A DNA stretch of 64,000 nt from Streptomyces sp. CA-278952 (GCF_028747205.1 NZ_CP112880.1:8095501-8159500), one strand, 5' to 3'; positions 1 through 11,556 are shown, counted from the first letter of the stretch. Numbers and translations: made by a program. Notes: generated by a model from the sequence alone, not told the origin.

Positions 1-845
1 TCGAAGCGCAGCCACACCTTGCCGCCTTCTCGGCGGACGACCTCCGCGCCCTCGACACTCTCCAGCCGGTCGGTCTGTACCACGAGTTCGCGGTGCGGGG
101 CGTAGCGGGCCTTGAGTTCGTCCACCGCGCCGTCGTAGGCGACCTTGCCGTGGTCGATGAGGATGATCCGGTCGCAGAGTTCCTCGACGTCGTCGAGGTC
201 GTGGGTGGTGAGGACGACCGTGGTACCCGAGGTGCGGTTCAGCTCCCCGACGAAGGTACGTATCCGCTCCTTGGCGATGACGTCGAGCCCGACGGTCGGC
301 TCGTCCAGGTAGAGGATGTCCGGGTCGTAGAGCATCGCGGCGGCGAGGTCACCGCGCATCCTTTGACCAAGGGAGAGCTGGCGGACGGGGGTGTCGAGGA
401 ACGGACCGAGGTCGAGCACCTCACTGAACTGCCGCTGCTTCTCGCGGAACCGGGCCTGCGGGACGTCGTAGAGACGGCTGATCAGCCAGAGGGAGTCGCG
501 CAGTGGCAGGTCCCACCAGAGCTGGCTGCGCTGGCCGAAGACCACGCCTATCCGGCGGGCGTTGCTGGACCGGTCTCGCCATGGGGTGGTGCCGGCGACC
601 GTGACGGTGCCGGAAGTGGGTACGAGGATACCGGTGAGCATCTTGATGGTGGTGGACTTGCCCGCACCGTTGGGGCCGAGATAGCCGACCATCTCACCTC
701 GCTGGACCTTGAAGTTCACGCCGTCGACCGCACGTTTGACGGTCTGCTCGCGTGTCAGCAGCGTGCGGATGCCCGCGAAGGCGCCCTCCTGCCGTTTGGG
801 TCGGCTGAACTCCTTGACGAGGTCTGCTACCTCGATGACGGGCAT
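1..845 (-). CDS. ABC transporter ATP-binding protein (3' end outside window)
   Basis: ATPase subunit of an ABC-2-type (COG4586/NatA-like) exporter; it would power a membrane permease encoded beyond the left edge. The Walker A motif GPNGAGKSTT, signature LSLGQRMRGD, Walker B ILYLDEPTVGLD and H-loop TTHDLDD are all readable. The Q-loop segment VVFGQRSQLWWDLP is typical of this subgroup. The ATG at 843-845 is preceded by an AGGAGAGG ribosome site, which fixes the start. About 281 residues are visible and the frame is still open at base 1. The transported substrate cannot be read from the ATPase alone. Confidence 0.9.
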   Translation of the reverse strand, partial: MPVIEVADLVKEFSRPKRQEGAFAGIRTLLTREQTVKRAVDGVNFKVQRGEMVGYLGPNGAGKSTTIKMLTGILVPTSGTVTVAGTTPWRDRSSNARRIGVVFGQRSQLWWDLPLRDSLWLISRLYDVPQARFREKQRQFSEVLDLGPFLDTPVRQLSLGQRMRGDLAAAMLYDPDILYLDEPTVGLDVIAKERIRTFVGELNRTSGTTVVLTTHDLDDVEELCDRIILIDHGKVAYDGAVDELKARYAPHRELVVQTDRLESVEGAEVVRREGGKVWLRF

Positions 846-908
846 GGGTGCCTCTCCTGGAGCGGGCCGGGCCCTGTCGGGCGAGGTCTGAGAGTGTGCA
901 CACCGAGG

Positions 909-924
909 CTTGGTCTAGTCCAAT
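909..924. promoter_or_regulatory. DasR-like operator upstream of the ABC ATPase
   Basis: The near-palindrome TTGGTCTAGTCCAA (910-923) lies about 65 bp upstream of the ABC ATPase start. It agrees at 13 of 16 positions with the DasR (GntR-family, aminosugar-responsive) consensus ACTGGTCTAGACCAGT as I remember it. Control by DasR or a related GntR regulator is an inference. Confidence 0.4.
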
Positions 925-992
925 CATTTTTCCTTCGGCTGGTGTTCATGCGAGCGGTGAGAGTTTCCGGTGGGCCGCCGGTCCCGCCGGAC

Positions 993-1277
993 TCAGCTGT
1001 GTGGCTCGTCGGGCCGGCGTTCGGATGGAGATGCGCCGGGGGTCGGCTCTCCATCGAGGGCCTGGACCCGTGTCCGGTGGAGCGGGGTGTGCCCGTCGAC
1101 GTAGTAGTCGTTGCGGGTGCAGCTTCATTCCGTACGCAGGGCGCAGTTGTGGCAGGCGAGGGTTCCGACCATGCCGGGGATGCGTCGCTGCCATTCCGCG
1201 TCCAGTTCGTAGATGTTCTGGGCGAGCGGGATGAGGCGGCGGCAGAGGCGGCAGGTCAGACGGAAAGGGGCCGGCAT
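993..1277 (-). pseudogene. small zinc-ribbon-like protein with in-frame TGA
   Basis: ATG at 1275-1277 follows the strong site GAAGGAAG. The product has CRLC (residues 9-12) and CHNC (42-45) pairs that could bind zinc. An in-frame TGA at codon 51 (1125-1127) interrupts the frame, but coding continues in the same frame for 43 more codons with sensible composition. From memory, related Streptomyces proteins carry Trp at this point, so a TGG to TGA change is likely. It is either a 50-residue protein or a 94-residue protein lost to a nonsense mutation. Function unknown. Confidence 0.5.
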
Positions 1278-1317
1278 GGTCGCTTCCTTCGGGGCGGTGG
1301 GTGCTCCTGATGGGCTG

Positions 1318-2046
1318 TCAGTAGCCTGGAATCAGTTCGGACATGGAGGACGCCGCTGTGCTCGGACAGATGTTGGCGTCGGGGACACTGCTGTGCCCGG
1401 CGTGGCCGCTCTCGGCCCGGTGCGCGGCGCGAACGTGGTCCAGGAGGGCTGTCAGAGCGGGAGGTTCGAATGTGGCGCGGGGGCGTTGGGTGAGTTCGCG
1501 GATCAGGGTGCTGAGCCCGGCGCAGTTGAAGGTGCGGTGGGCGTAGTCGGTCGCGGCGAGGAGCAGGCCCTGGACGGCAGTCATGTTGGCGGCCGCCACC
1601 CCGCTCAGCGCCCGGCGGGTGAGGTCGTGGTCGTCCAGCGTCAGCCGGCCGCAGTCGCAGGGCCCCATCCGCTTGGCGAGGGCGATGGTCTCGCTTTCGG
1701 GGAGGACGTCGCCGACAGCGTCGACGCCGATGAGCCCGAAGTCCACAGAGATCTGGAAGGCGGGGTGGCACACGGCCGGGTCTGCGGCGTACTCGCCGGT
1801 CAGCGCGGCGATGGTCAGCGGCGATTCTTCGTCCGGGCCGATGGACTTCAGCAGCCCCGGGTGGTCCTTCGTGTAGGTCAGGGCCAGGGCGGTCAGGATG
1901 TCGGCGCACGGTCCGGTCACTTCACCGTGGATCACCGCGTGCATGTTCGCGATGAGGTCGAACGTCATCAGCTCCCCGGCCACGTTCATCCGCGCGGTGG
2001 CAGGGTACGCCCGCTCGTCGATGAGCTCGGCCTGGTCCCGGTACAC
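1318..2046 (-). CDS. hypothetical protein
   Basis: The open frame is about 240 codons from a GTG at 2044-2046; the same frame stays open to 2238, so the start is uncertain and could be internal (ATG at 1988-1990). The coding look is good from about VYRDQAELIDERAYPATAR onward. I see no membrane segment or recognised domain; a CDC at mid-protein (KRMGPCDCGRL) is the only metal-like feature. It is transcribed away from the adjacent PKS, so the 2046-2286 interval probably holds divergent promoters. Confidence 0.55.
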   Translation of the reverse strand: MYRDQAELIDERAYPATARMNVAGELMTFDLIANMHAVIHGEVTGPCADILTALALTYTKDHPGLLKSIGPDEESPLTIAALTGEYAADPAVCHPAFQISVDFGLIGVDAVGDVLPESETIALAKRMGPCDCGRLTLDDHDLTRRALSGVAAANMTAVQGLLLAATDYAHRTFNCAGLSTLIRELTQRPRATFEPPALTALLDHVRAAHRAESGHAGHSSVPDANICPSTAASSMSELIPGY

Positions 2047-2285
2047 CGGAACGGCGGGGCCCTGCGACTGGTGAGGCAGGGCAGGCGTGCTGGGAGTCGT
2101 GAAGGCTGTCGCCCGCCCCGGCCCATGGGCCGGGGCGGGCGGTTGACGCTCCGGTGCCAATCCTGCACGGCTCGGCAACCCGACGCGGGGTCCGACCCTC
2201 TGCGCGTTCGCCGGGCGCCGCCCCGGCAGACCGGTCATCTATCGTGATCATCGACAGCTCCCGTCCAAAGGAAGTGTTCGTCCTT

Positions 2286-5200
2286 GTGACAGCGCACATG
2301 GCCACTCTCCGTCCTCTGCCGGATCTGCTCCGGGAGCATGCCCGGCTTTTCGGTACCAAGACCGCCTTCCAGGACGACCGGTCCCGTGTCACCTACGAAC
2401 AGCTGGAACAGCGAACAGGCAGACTGGCGGGGCATCTCGTCAACCTCGGTCTGCGGCACGGGGAGCGCGCGGCGATCCTCCTGGGCAGTCGTGTGGAGGC
2501 CGTCGAGAGCGTCCTCGCCGTCCTCAGGGCGGGCGCGGTCGGTGTGCCGATGGACTCGCGGAGCACCACCGCCGAGTTGGCGCACCTGCTGGACGACAGC
2601 GGGGCCCGGGTCGTCTTCACCGACCGTTCCTCTCTGGGCCAGTTGCTGCCGTTGCTCCCGGAGCGTCCCCGGCTGAGCGTGGTGCTCGTCGAGGACGAGG
2701 ATCAGGATGCCGGGACGCGAGGCGAATGCCCGGCGGCGAGGGCGAGTGGCGACTCGGTCGACGAAGCGGGCATGTTCCGTTACGCGACCCTGGCTGCCAC
2801 CGAGCCGCCCGCGCCGGCTCCTGATGATCTCGGGCTCGACGAGGTGGCCTGGCTCTTCTACACCTCCGGGTCGACCGGTCTGCCCAAGGGGGTGCTGTCC
2901 ACTCAGCGCAACCGGCTGTCGTCGGTGGCGGCCGGTTTCGTCACCGTCCTCGGCCTGTCGGCGGATGACCGCCTGCTCTGGCCCCTCCCACTGCACCACG
3001 CCATGGGGCAGCTCCTGTGCGTTCTCGGGGTGACCGTGACCGGAGCGTCCGCCCTGCTCCTGCCGCGATTCTCCGTGGCGGATGTGCTGGGTGAACTACG
3101 CCGGACCGACGACCCTTTCACGCTCCTGGCCGGGGTACCGGCGACGTACGGCAAGCTCCTCGACGCCGTGGGGACCCGCGGGCTGGAGGCGTCCGCGCTG
3201 CGTGGCTGCGTCAGCGGAGGCGCGGCCGCGCCTCCCGCTTTCCAGCGGGCCTTCGAGGAAGTCTGCCGGGTTCCGTTCCTCGATCACTACGGAAGCACCG
3301 AGGCGGGGCCCGTCACCATGACGGCACCGGGCACCGCCCGGGTAGCCGGCTCCTGCGGCCGTGTGCTGCCGGGCATGCGGGCGCGTATCGGCGACGGCAG
3401 CGGCGCCGAGGTTTCGGGCGAGGGCGAGTTGTGGGTCTCCGGACCCGGTGTCATGGCCGGTTACCACCAGCGTCCCGACGACACCGCCGAGGTCCTGCGC
3501 GACGGGTGGTACCGAACCGGTGATCTGGCCCGCATCGGCCCTGGCGGTGAACTCACCCTCACGGGCCGGGTCAGCGAGCTGATCATCCGGGCCGGGGAGA
3601 ACGTCCATCCCTCCGAGGTGGAGGCGGTGCTGCTGGCGCTGCCGGGAATCAGGGACGCCGCCGTGGCGGGCGTCCCGGACGACGTACTCGGTGAGGTCCC
3701 GGCCGCTTACCTGGTTCCGGCGAAGGCCGGTGTCCTCGACAGGAGAGAGATCCTCGCCGCCTGTCGGAAACACCTCTCACCGTTCAAGGTGCCCGTAATC
3801 CTCCATGAGGTGGACGCGATCCCGCGTACCGCCTCGGGCAAGGTCAGGCGGTATGCGCTCGCCGGCCTGCCCGCGCGCCCTCTGCCGGCCGGGGGCCTCT
3901 CGCTGACGGAGGCAGGGCAAGTGGACCTGACGGCTCTGGTGCGGGCCGAGGTCGCCGCCGTGCTCGGCTGCGCCGTGGACGAGGTGGAACGGGGCACCGC
4001 CTTCCGTGACCTGGGGCTGGACTCGTTGACGTCGACGGTGCTGTGCAACCGTCTGTCGGCGGCGACCGGTCTCCCGCTGTCCGAGGCCGCGCCCTTCGAC
4101 TTCCCCACCACGGACGAGCTCGCCGCACATCTTCGGGCGCGGCTCACCGGCCGGACGACGACCGCCACGCCCAGCCGTCCGGAAGGCACCGGCACGGACG
4201 AGGACCCCGTGGTCATCGTAGGAATGGCGTGCCGCTTCCCCGGCGGCGTGGAGAGCCCCGAGGACCTGTGGCGGCTGGTCGAGGACGGTGTCGACGCCAT
4301 CACCCCCTTCCCCACCGACCGGGGGTGGGACGTGGACGGGCTCTACGACCCGGATCCCGGACGGGCCGGCCGTACCTACGTACGCGAGGGGGGCTTCCTG
4401 TCCGGTGTCGACCGCTTCGACCCGGCCTTCTTCGGGATCTCGCCCCGCGAGGCCCTGGCCATGGATCCGCAGCACCGGTTGCTGCTCGAAGTCGCCTGGG
4501 AGGCTTTCGAACACGCGGGGATCGATCCCGGTACGGTGCGCTCCACGCCCACCGGCGTGTACGCCGGACTCATGTACAGCGACTACGCCGGCCGTATCGC
4601 CCGCACACCGGAACGTGTGGAGGGCTACCTGGGCATCGGTAACGCGGGCAGCGTCGCCTCCGGCCGTATCGCCTACACCCTGGGCCTGGAAGGCCCGGCG
4701 GTCACGGTGGACACGGCGTGTTCGTCGTCGCTGGTGGCCCTGCACCTGGCGGCTCGGGCCCTGCACAGGGGCGAGTGCTCACTGGCGCTGGCCGGCGGCG
4801 TCACGGTGATGTCGGCACCTCGGTCCTTCGTCGAGTTCAGCAGGCAACGCGCGCTGGCCCCCGACGGCCGCTGCAAGGCGTTCGGGGCGGCGGCGGACGG
4901 CACCGGGTGGGCCGAGGGCGCGGGAATGCTGCTGATGACACGGCTGTCGGAGGCCCGGCGGGCGGGTTACCCAGTCCTGGCCGTGGTGCGCGGTTCCGCG
5001 GTGAACCAGGACGGTGCGAGCAACGGCCTCACCGCCCCGCACGGACCGGCGCAGCAACGGGTGATCCGCCAGGCTCTGGCCGACGCGCGGCTGGAACCCT
5101 CGGAGATCGACGCGGTGGAGGCACACGGCACGGGCACCCGACTCGGTGACGTCATCGAGGCGGAGGCGTTCCTGGAGGCATACGGGCAGGCCGGTGCACG

Positions 5201-8200
5201 GGAACATCCCCTGTGGCTGGGCTCGGTCAAGTCGAACATCGGGCATACGCAGGCGGCGGCGGGCATGGCCGCTGTGATGAAGATGGTCCAGGCGATCGCG
5301 CACGGCGTACTGCCGCGTACGCTCCACGCCGAGGAGCCGAACCCCGGCGTGGACTGGTCGTCGGGTGCGGTGTCATTGTTGTCCCGTTCGGTGCCCTGGC
5401 CCCGGACCGGGCGGCCTCGGCGGGCGGGTGTGTCGTCCTTCGGGATCAGCGGAACCAACGCGCATGTGGTGATCGAGCAGGCGCCTGTGGAGGAGCCCGA
5501 TGACTCGGGCCGCTCGGACAGGCGGTCCCCGGACAGCGGATCCCCGGTCGCCCGGGCGGCCGGGGCACCGGTGTCGGCCGTGCCGTTCCCGGTGTCGGCG
5601 AAGAGCGCCTCGGGGCTGCGGGCGCAGGCCCGGCGACTCCATGCCCACGTGGGGGAACGGGCTGGAGCGGACCTGCTGGACCTCGGTTTCTCGCTGGCCA
5701 CGACCCGCGCCCATTTCGAGCACCGCGCGGTGGTGGTGGCCGGTGACCGCGACGAACTGCTCGCCTCGCTCGACGCGGTGGCGGAAGGCCGCTACAGGCC
5801 GGGCCTGAGCACGAGCGGTCCCCGCCCGGCGGGCCCGGTGGTCTTCATGTTCACCGGGCAGGGCAGCCAGCGGGCGGGCATGGGCCGGGAACTGTACGAG
5901 ACCCATCCCGTCTACGCCCGTTCCTTCGACAAGATCTGCGCACTGCTGGACCCGCTTCTGCCGCGGCCACTGCGGGACGTGGTGTTCGCCACCGAGAACG
6001 CCGAAGGCGGCCGGGAGGGCACCGAGGGTGACGGGGCCTCGCGAGCGGGCGGGCTCCTGCACACGACGCGCTTCGCGCAGCCCGCACTCTTCGCTCTGGA
6101 GGTCTCGCTGTTCCGGCTGCTGGAGTCCTGGGGTGTACGTCCCGGCATGGTGGCCGGGCACTCGGTCGGCGAACTGGCGGCGGCGCACGTCGCCGGTGTG
6201 CTGTCCCTCGCGGACGCCTGCACCCTGGTCGCGGCGCGGGGCCGACTGATGGACGCACTGCCCGCCGGCGGCGCGATGGCCTCCGTACAGGCAGACGAGA
6301 GCGAGGTCGCCGCGTATCTGGCGGGCGGAGCGGACACATTGCGGGAGGTGGACATCGCAGCCGTGAACGGTCGCTCCGTTGTCGTCTCCGGGGACGAGCC
6401 CGCGGTGCTGGAGGTCATCGCGCACTGGCGCGAACAGGGACGGGGGGCCACCCTTCTGCGGGTGAGCCATGCGTTCCACTCCGCGCACATGGAACCCATG
6501 CTCGAGGCCTTCGGCCTGGTCGCGCGGGGGATCGTCTACTCCCCACCGGAACTCCCCCTCGTCACCGCGGTGGCGGACCGGCCCGCGACCACCGAGGAGA
6601 TCTGCTCACCCCGGTACTGGGTGGACCATGTTCGCCGGCCGGTCCGTTTCGCCGACACGGTGCGGTACCTGCGTGAGCGAGGGGCCACGCACTTCGTGGA
6701 GCTCGGCCCGGACAGTGTGCTCGTGGGCCTGGCACGTGACGCCTTCCCCGGCCCCGGCCCGACGGCCACGGTGACGGCCACCTCGGGCGGCCGTGCGGAC
6801 AGCTCCGCGCCCTTGGCCGTCCCGACGCTTCGTGGCCCGCGTCCTGAGGCCGGGGCGCTGCTCGCCACGGTGGCCGCGCTCCACGCGCACGGTGTGCACG
6901 TGGACTGGCAGGCGGTCCTCGCCGGGCGTGGCGCACGGCGTGCGGCGCTGCCCACCTACGCGTTCCAGCGTGAGCGGTACTGGCTGGACGCCGACCTGCC
7001 GGGGTCCGCGGCGGATCCGGACGCCGCGTCCCACCCGTTCCTGCGAGCGGTGACGTCGACGGCGGACGATGACGGCCTGCTGCTGAGCGGTCGGCTGTCC
7101 CTGCGCGACCAGCCCTGGCTCGCCGACCACACGGTGTTGGACACGGTGCTCCTGCCGGCGACGGCCTTCGTCGAGATGGCGATCCGCGCCGGGGTCCGGG
7201 TGGGCGCCTCCGTACTGGAGGAACTGACGCTGACTGCGCCGCTTCCGCTCTCCTTGGACGAGGCGGTCGAACTCCAGGTGAAGGTGGCGCGAGCGGACGC
7301 GAACGGGCGCCGGGCCGTGGTGTTCCACGCGAGGACGCACGCTCCCGGATACGACGACGGCCCCTGGAACCGCCATGCCTCCGGAGTTCTGGCCCCTGCG
7401 GACTCCGGCCTTCCGCAACCGCGGACCTCCGCGGAAGCGCCGTCCCCCTGGCCGCCGGCGGGCGCTGTCCCGCTGCCGCTCGGCACCGAGGCGGGTATCG
7501 GCCTCTACGAGGGACTCGCGCACAGCGGGCTCCGTTACGGACCGGCCTTCCAGGGCCTGCGGGCTGCCTGGCGCCTCGGCGACGACCTCCTCGCCGAGAT
7601 CGAACTCCCGGAGGGGGAACACGGAAACGCCGACCTCTTTACCCTGCATCCGGCCCTGCTGGATTCGGCGCTGCACACCTTGATGCTGGACCGGACCGTC
7701 CCGGGCGGTGAAGACGGCGACACCGGTAGCGGAACCGGGGCACTGTCGTCGCTCCCGTTCGCCTGGAGCGGTGTGCGGCTGTACGCGTCCGGCGCCCGCA
7801 CACTGCGGGTGCGGGTGTCCCGGGCGGAGGGAAACAGAGCCCGGCTGGAGCTGGCCGACGGGACCGGAGCCCCCGTCGCCACGGTGGACTCGCTCGTCCT
7901 GCGGCCGCTCTCCCGCGAGCAGTTGAGCGGCGTACGCGCGTACAGCGACTGTCTGTTCCTCCTGGACTGGACGCGTCTGCCGGATTCCTCCGTCCCGATG
8001 TCGGGGAAGCCGCCTCTGTACGGGCTCCTGGGCGAGCCCGGACCGCGGCTGGACGACACACTCCTGCGGGCGGGCATCCGGCCCACGCTCTACCCGGACC
8101 CGGCCTCGGCGGCCGCCGACGCACCAACCGTCGTGATCGCCTGCCCTCCGCTCACCGGGGCCGACCGAACGGACCGCGCGTCGGCCGCACACCGTACGGC

Positions 8201-10679
8201 CGGCTGGGCGCTGCGGCTCGTACAGGACTGGCTCGCCGAGGAACGGCTCGCCGGCTCACGTCTGGTCGTCCTCACTTCGGGCGTCGTCGCCACCGGAGCC
8301 GAGCGGGACGGAAGCATCCGCGACGACGACGCCGCGCTCGTCCACGCACCTGTGTGGGGTCTTCTCCGCTCGGCGCAGACCGAGAACCCGGGCCGCTTCT
8401 CGCTGGTCGACGTCGATGACCACCCCGCCTCCGTGGGGGCCTTGGTACGGCTCCTGACGAGCCCCGAACCGCAGACGGCCGTGCGCAACGGTGTCGCGTA
8501 CGTACCGAGACTGGTCCGCGCGCCCCGAGCGGCAACGGAGACGGCCGATGGGGCGTCGCGTCGGCTGCGCCCGGACGGCACCGTCCTGGTCACCGGGGGA
8601 TCCGGTTCGCTGGGCAGGGAGTTCGCCCGCCACCTCGTGGTCGCGCACGGGGTGCGCCACCTGCTGCTCGTGGGGCGGCGCGGAGCCGATGCGCCCGGTA
8701 CCGCCGAGCTGTGCGCGGAACTCACAGGACTGGGCGCGGAGGTCACGGTGGCGGCCTGTGACGTCGCCGACCGTACGGCGCTCGCCGCTCTGCTCGCGGG
8801 CGTGCCGGAGGCGCACCCACTGACCGGCGTGGTGCACACCGCGGGTGTCCTGGACGACGGTGTGATCCCGGCACTCACCCAGGAGCGGCTGGACCGCGTA
8901 CTGCGGCCGAAGGTGGACGCGGCCCTGGCCCTGCACGAGCTGACCCGGGGCAGCGACCTGGCGGTGTTCGCCCTGTTCTCCTCGGTGGCCGGGGTGTTCG
9001 GCTCCGGCGGCCAGGGCAACTACGCGGCGGCGAACTCGTTCCTGGACGCGCTGGCACGGCACCGCAGGGCGCTCGGGTTGCCCGGCACTTCTCTCGCCTG
9101 GGGGCCGTGGCAGCAGAGCGGTGGGATGACGGCCGCGCTCCGGCACGCGGACCTGCGCCGGATGGCCCGTTCCGGTTTCGTCCCGCTGCGGACCGAGGAA
9201 GGCCTCTCGCTCTTCGACACCGCAGTCGAAGGACGGGACTCCGTCCTGGTGGCAGCTCGTCTCGACCCGGCGGCAACCGGGGCATCCGGGGCACCTGGGG
9301 CGCCGCTCTCCCGGGTACCGGGCCGGGGACCCGTACGGAGCGCCTCTGCATCGCTCACCGGGCCCGGCACCGACGGCGAGGACTCCCTTCGCCGTCGGCT
9401 GGCCGCCACGCCTCCGGACGAACGCGGTGCTCTGCTCCTCGCGCAGGTCCGAGCGGAGGCCGCCCTGGCACTCGGCCACGGCTCGGAGGATTCCGCGGTC
9501 GAAGCGGACCGCGCGCTGGCGGAACTGGGCCTCGACTCACTGGCCGCGGTCGAGTTGCGCAACCGGCTCGAGGGGCTCACGGGACTCGCCTTGCCGGCCA
9601 CGCTCCTGTTCGACTACCCGACGCCGCGTGGGGTCGCCGCCCACCTGGCGGAACGCTGGTCCCAGGACGCCCCTGAAGCGCTCGGACCTCTGGCCGCTCC
9701 CGGCACCACCGATCTCAGTGCGGCCGGAACCGCCCCGGGCGGGGCCTCCTCCCGGCGGCAGGGCGGTGCCGTGGAAAGGGCCTCGGCCACGAAGGGCGCG
9801 GACGCCGACTCCTTGTCCGCGCTCTTCCGTACGGCGTGCGCCCGTGGCAAGGCGTGGGACGGGATGGTCCTCCTGACGATCGCGTCACGTTTCCGTGAGG
9901 TGTTCGAGGGCCCCGAGGCCCTCGGCTCGCCACCTTCGGCCGTCACTCTTGCGACAGGGGGCCCCGGGCCCCGCCTGATCTGCTTCCCCGCCCTCAGCGC
10001 ACTGTCAGGGCCGCACGAATACGCCCGTTTCGGGGCGGCTCTCCAGGGCCGGCGTCCGGTTTCGGTCCTGCCCAACCCAGGGTTCCTGCCACAGGAACCG
10101 CTGCCGGCCACGCGGGACGCCTTCGTGGCGGTACAGGCCGCCGGCGTGCGCGCGTGTGCGGGCGGCGAGCCGTTCGTCCTGCTGGGGCGCTCGGCAGGCG
10201 GATGGGTGACACACGCGGTCGCCGAGGAACTGGAGCGCACGGGCCTGATGCCGTCCGCCGTCGTACTGATCGACACCTATCCGTGCGAGGACAGCGGCCT
10301 CGGCGGCAACCGCGGTGACGGGCCCGCGCTCTCGGCGATGACCGCGGGCATGCTGGACAATTCCGCGCAGTTCGCCTCGGCCGAGACCGACCGGCTCACC
10401 GCGATGGCCGGCTACCTGGAGCTCTACGCCCGCTGGAAGCCGGCGGAACTGGCGGCTCCCACCCTCTTCGTCCGGGCCGGAGAGCGCCTGCCGGGCATCG
10501 AGGCCGCCGAGGCGTGGAGCCTGCCGCACTCCGAGATCACCGTGGCCGGTGACCACTTCACCGTTCTGGAGGATCATTCCAGCACGACCGCCATCGCCGT
10601 CCACACCTGGCTCTCCGAACACCTCACAGGGGTGGACACGACCGGAGGCCGCTCCCGGCACCAGGATGGGGCAGCCTGA
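2286..10679 (+). CDS. type I polyketide synthase, CoL-ACP-KS-AT-DH-KR-ACP-TE
   Basis: A 2797-residue multienzyme that should activate a free carboxylic acid, extend it once with malonyl-CoA and release the product. Domains in order: acyl-CoA ligase (about 10-545; [28 protein letters not shown]); ACP1 (Ser ~579 in LGLDSL); KS (Cys812 in DTACSSS, His947 in HGTGT, His987 in NIGHT); AT (Ser1293 in GHSVGEL, HAFH at 1395-1398 indicating malonyl); DH (His1615; Asp1793 in [10 protein letters not shown]); KR (TGGSGSLG near 2100, LDD B-type motif, Tyr2246); ACP2 (Ser2418); TE (Ser2636 in GRSAGG). The DH motif reads [10 protein letters not shown], with Asp where HxxxGxxxxP has Gly. There is no ER. The frame is open from 2154, but GTG 2286 has AAAGGAAG at 2267-2274 and begins just before the ligase domain. 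If it is not iterative, the product would be a two-carbon-extended enoyl or hydroxy acid. Confidence 0.93.
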   Translation: MTAHMATLRPLPDLLREHARLFGTKTAFQDDRSRVTYEQLEQRTGRLAGHLVNLGLRHGERAAILLGSRVEAVESVLAVLRAGAVGVPMDSRSTTAELAHLLDDSGARVVFTDRSSLGQLLPLLPERPRLSVVLVEDEDQDAGTRGECPAARASGDSVDEAGMFRYATLAATEPPAPAPDDLGLDEVAWLFYTSGSTGLPKGVLSTQRNRLSSVAAGFVTVLGLSADDRLLWPLPLHHAMGQLLCVLGVTVTGASALLLPRFSVADVLGELRRTDDPFTLLAGVPATYGKLLDAVGTRGLEASALRGCVSGGAAAPPAFQRAFEEVCRVPFLDHYGSTEAGPVTMTAPGTARVAGSCGRVLPGMRARIGDGSGAEVSGEGELWVSGPGVMAGYHQRPDDTAEVLRDGWYRTGDLARIGPGGELTLTGRVSELIIRAGENVHPSEVEAVLLALPGIRDAAVAGVPDDVLGEVPAAYLVPAKAGVLDRREILAACRKHLSPFKVPVILHEVDAIPRTASGKVRRYALAGLPARPLPAGGLSLTEAGQVDLTALVRAEVAAVLGCAVDEVERGTAFRDLGLDSLTSTVLCNRLSAATGLPLSEAAPFDFPTTDELAAHLRARLTGRTTTATPSRPEGTGTDEDPVVIVGMACRFPGGVESPEDLWRLVEDGVDAITPFPTDRGWDVDGLYDPDPGRAGRTYVREGGFLSGVDRFDPAFFGISPREALAMDPQHRLLLEVAWEAFEHAGIDPGTVRSTPTGVYAGLMYSDYAGRIARTPERVEGYLGIGNAGSVASGRIAYTLGLEGPAVTVDTACSSSLVALHLAARALHRGECSLALAGGVTVMSAPRSFVEFSRQRALAPDGRCKAFGAAADGTGWAEGAGMLLMTRLSEARRAGYPVLAVVRGSAVNQDGASNGLTAPHGPAQQRVIRQALADARLEPSEIDAVEAHGTGTRLGDVIEAEAFLEAYGQAGAREHPLWLGSVKSNIGHTQAAAGMAAVMKMVQAIAHGVLPRTLHAEEPNPGVDWSSGAVSLLSRSVPWPRTGRPRRAGVSSFGISGTNAHVVIEQAPVEEPDDSGRSDRRSPDSGSPVARAAGAPVSAVPFPVSAKSASGLRAQARRLHAHVGERAGADLLDLGFSLATTRAHFEHRAVVVAGDRDELLASLDAVAEGRYRPGLSTSGPRPAGPVVFMFTGQGSQRAGMGRELYETHPVYARSFDKICALLDPLLPRPLRDVVFATENAEGGREGTEGDGASRAGGLLHTTRFAQPALFALEVSLFRLLESWGVRPGMVAGHSVGELAAAHVAGVLSLADACTLVAARGRLMDALPAGGAMASVQADESEVAAYLAGGADTLREVDIAAVNGRSVVVSGDEPAVLEVIAHWREQGRGATLLRVSHAFHSAHMEPMLEAFGLVARGIVYSPPELPLVTAVADRPATTEEICSPRYWVDHVRRPVRFADTVRYLRERGATHFVELGPDSVLVGLARDAFPGPGPTATVTATSGGRADSSAPLAVPTLRGPRPEAGALLATVAALHAHGVHVDWQAVLAGRGARRAALPTYAFQRERYWLDADLPGSAADPDAASHPFLRAVTSTADDDGLLLSGRLSLRDQPWLADHTVLDTVLLPATAFVEMAIRAGVRVGASVLEELTLTAPLPLSLDEAVELQVKVARADANGRRAVVFHARTHAPGYDDGPWNRHASGVLAPADSGLPQPRTSAEAPSPWPPAGAVPLPLGTEAGIGLYEGLAHSGLRYGPAFQGLRAAWRLGDDLLAEIELPEGEHGNADLFTLHPALLDSALHTLMLDRTVPGGEDGDTGSGTGALSSLPFAWSGVRLYASGARTLRVRVSRAEGNRARLELADGTGAPVATVDSLVLRPLSREQLSGVRAYSDCLFLLDWTRLPDSSVPMSGKPPLYGLLGEPGPRLDDTLLRAGIRPTLYPDPASAAADAPTVVIACPPLTGADRTDRASAAHRTAGWALRLVQDWLAEERLAGSRLVVLTSGVVATGAERDGSIRDDDAALVHAPVWGLLRSAQTENPGRFSLVDVDDHPASVGALVRLLTSPEPQTAVRNGVAYVPRLVRAPRAATETADGASRRLRPDGTVLVTGGSGSLGREFARHLVVAHGVRHLLLVGRRGADAPGTAELCAELTGLGAEVTVAACDVADRTALAALLAGVPEAHPLTGVVHTAGVLDDGVIPALTQERLDRVLRPKVDAALALHELTRGSDLAVFALFSSVAGVFGSGGQGNYAAANSFLDALARHRRALGLPGTSLAWGPWQQSGGMTAALRHADLRRMARSGFVPLRTEEGLSLFDTAVEGRDSVLVAARLDPAATGASGAPGAPLSRVPGRGPVRSASASLTGPGTDGEDSLRRRLAATPPDERGALLLAQVRAEAALALGHGSEDSAVEADRALAELGLDSLAAVELRNRLEGLTGLALPATLLFDYPTPRGVAAHLAERWSQDAPEALGPLAAPGTTDLSAAGTAPGGASSRRQGGAVERASATKGADADSLSALFRTACARGKAWDGMVLLTIASRFREVFEGPEALGSPPSAVTLATGGPGPRLICFPALSALSGPHEYARFGAALQGRRPVSVLPNPGFLPQEPLPATRDAFVAVQAAGVRACAGGEPFVLLGRSAGGWVTHAVAEELERTGLMPSAVVLIDTYPCEDSGLGGNRGDGPALSAMTAGMLDNSAQFASAETDRLTAMAGYLELYARWKPAELAAPTLFVRAGERLPGIEAAEAWSLPHSEITVAGDHFTVLEDHSSTTAIAVHTWLSEHLTGVDTTGGRSRHQDGAA

Positions 10680-10715
10680 CGACGGCCGAGCTCCCGGCAG
10701 CCACCGGCCCTTTCG

Positions 10716-11078
10716 TTACGGCCCCCACCTGGAGGGCTGGGAGCCCAGCGTCCGGGCCAGGATCGGCAAGTGGCGGGGCCGGGAGTACGTACGGAAGATC
10801 TCAACTGTCACCGCTTCTCGGCGAGAGCCAGCCCGCTGGGGAACCCCTCGTGGGCCTCGGAGCATCGCCATTCCCACCACGGTCGTCCCCACGAGCAGAA
10901 GGATTATCAGGACGTGGACCGTCACGTCCCACTTCTGCGAGCGGTGTTCAGCCGCGGGGGCCGGCGTGGACTCGGACGGGTCGGCGGACGCGTAGGGGAC
11001 CGTGTCGTCGCGGCCGTACGCTGCGGTGGGATCCGGGAGGTTCGACGTGCAGTGGGCCGTGACGGCCCCTGCCCTCAC
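10716..11078 (-). CDS. hypothetical single-pass membrane protein
   Basis: A 120-codon frame with one clear hydrophobic segment, VTVHVLIILLLVGTTVVGMA, at about residues 52-71, flanked by an acidic/Pro-rich N-part and a basic C-part. The listed start is GTG (11076-11078); a second GTG follows a few codons later. It converges on the PKS. Not recognised; the Arg-rich tail could mean the C-terminus is out of frame. Moderate-to-low confidence that it is expressed. Confidence 0.35.
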   Translation of the reverse strand: MRAGAVTAHCTSNLPDPTAAYGRDDTVPYASADPSESTPAPAAEHRSQKWDVTVHVLIILLLVGTTVVGMAMLRGPRGVPQRAGSRREAVTVEIFRTYSRPRHLPILARTLGSQPSRWGP

Positions 11079-11134
11079 GGGTGGTGAACGACAGGACCGG
11101 GGTGATGGTGGTCAAGGTGTGGCCGGCGTCCTGG

Positions 11135-11363
11135 TCAACGGTCCTGGAGGCTGGGGCCGTACCGGTCCAACGAGGGCACCACAAGGGTGTTGGGTGTCCC
11201 GGCCTGGAGGAAGGCGTGGCAGGCCTTCAGCTCCGGGCGCAGGTCGTTCTTCCCGGACTTTCTCTCGGGGAAGACGTGCCGGCACCCCGCCAGGGTGAGC
11301 ACGTCGATCTGCGAGGCCGAGTTTCGGCCCGCCGGTGGAGAACCGGGCGTAGCCGATACGGAT
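11135..11363 (-). pseudogene. serine recombinase (resolvase) N-terminal relic, frameshifted
   Basis: Two adjoining frames give RIGYARFSTGG and then QIDVLTLAGC, KSGKNDLRPEL and LVVPSLDRYGPSLQDR. This is the order of the resolvase/invertase catalytic domain (Y-A-R-x-S-T, then LVVxSLDRxGRSLQD). The catalytic Ser is visible in YARFST. A frameshift separates the two blocks near 11325, the frame stops at 11135, and the DNA-binding half is absent, so it is a dead remnant. Confidence 0.7.
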
Positions 11364-11365
11364 CT

Positions 11366-11556
11366 CGGTCGGACAAGACGGGAAGACGCCGAGGGGTCGT
11401 CGTCGACGCCGATCACACCGGTCACGGTCGTCACGCGTGCCAGTCCGTCGGTGACCGGCTGACCGCCGGGCTGCGCACGGACGGTCCCCACGCCCCGGGG
11501 AAGCGCTCCTACGACAACATCACCTCGCCCGTGTGGCCCCGTGACCGCGCTTCCGG
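11366..11556. other. intergenic, no gene seen
   Basis: Only short GC-driven open frames, with no recognisable motif, between the recombinase relic and the TetR gene. Confidence 0.5.

Noticed and set aside
93..1310. 405-codon plus-strand open frame
   Set aside because: It is the antisense shadow of the ABC ATPase and zinc-ribbon gene; the reverse strand shows Walker motifs and a ribosome site.
2154..2285. Longer N-terminus for the PKS from ATG 2154
   Set aside because: No ribosome site and non-coding composition; GTG 2286 has AAAGGAAG and fits the ligase start.
6606..8192. 528-codon reverse-strand frame inside the PKS
   Set aside because: Shadow of the AT-DH region; no domain, no start signal.
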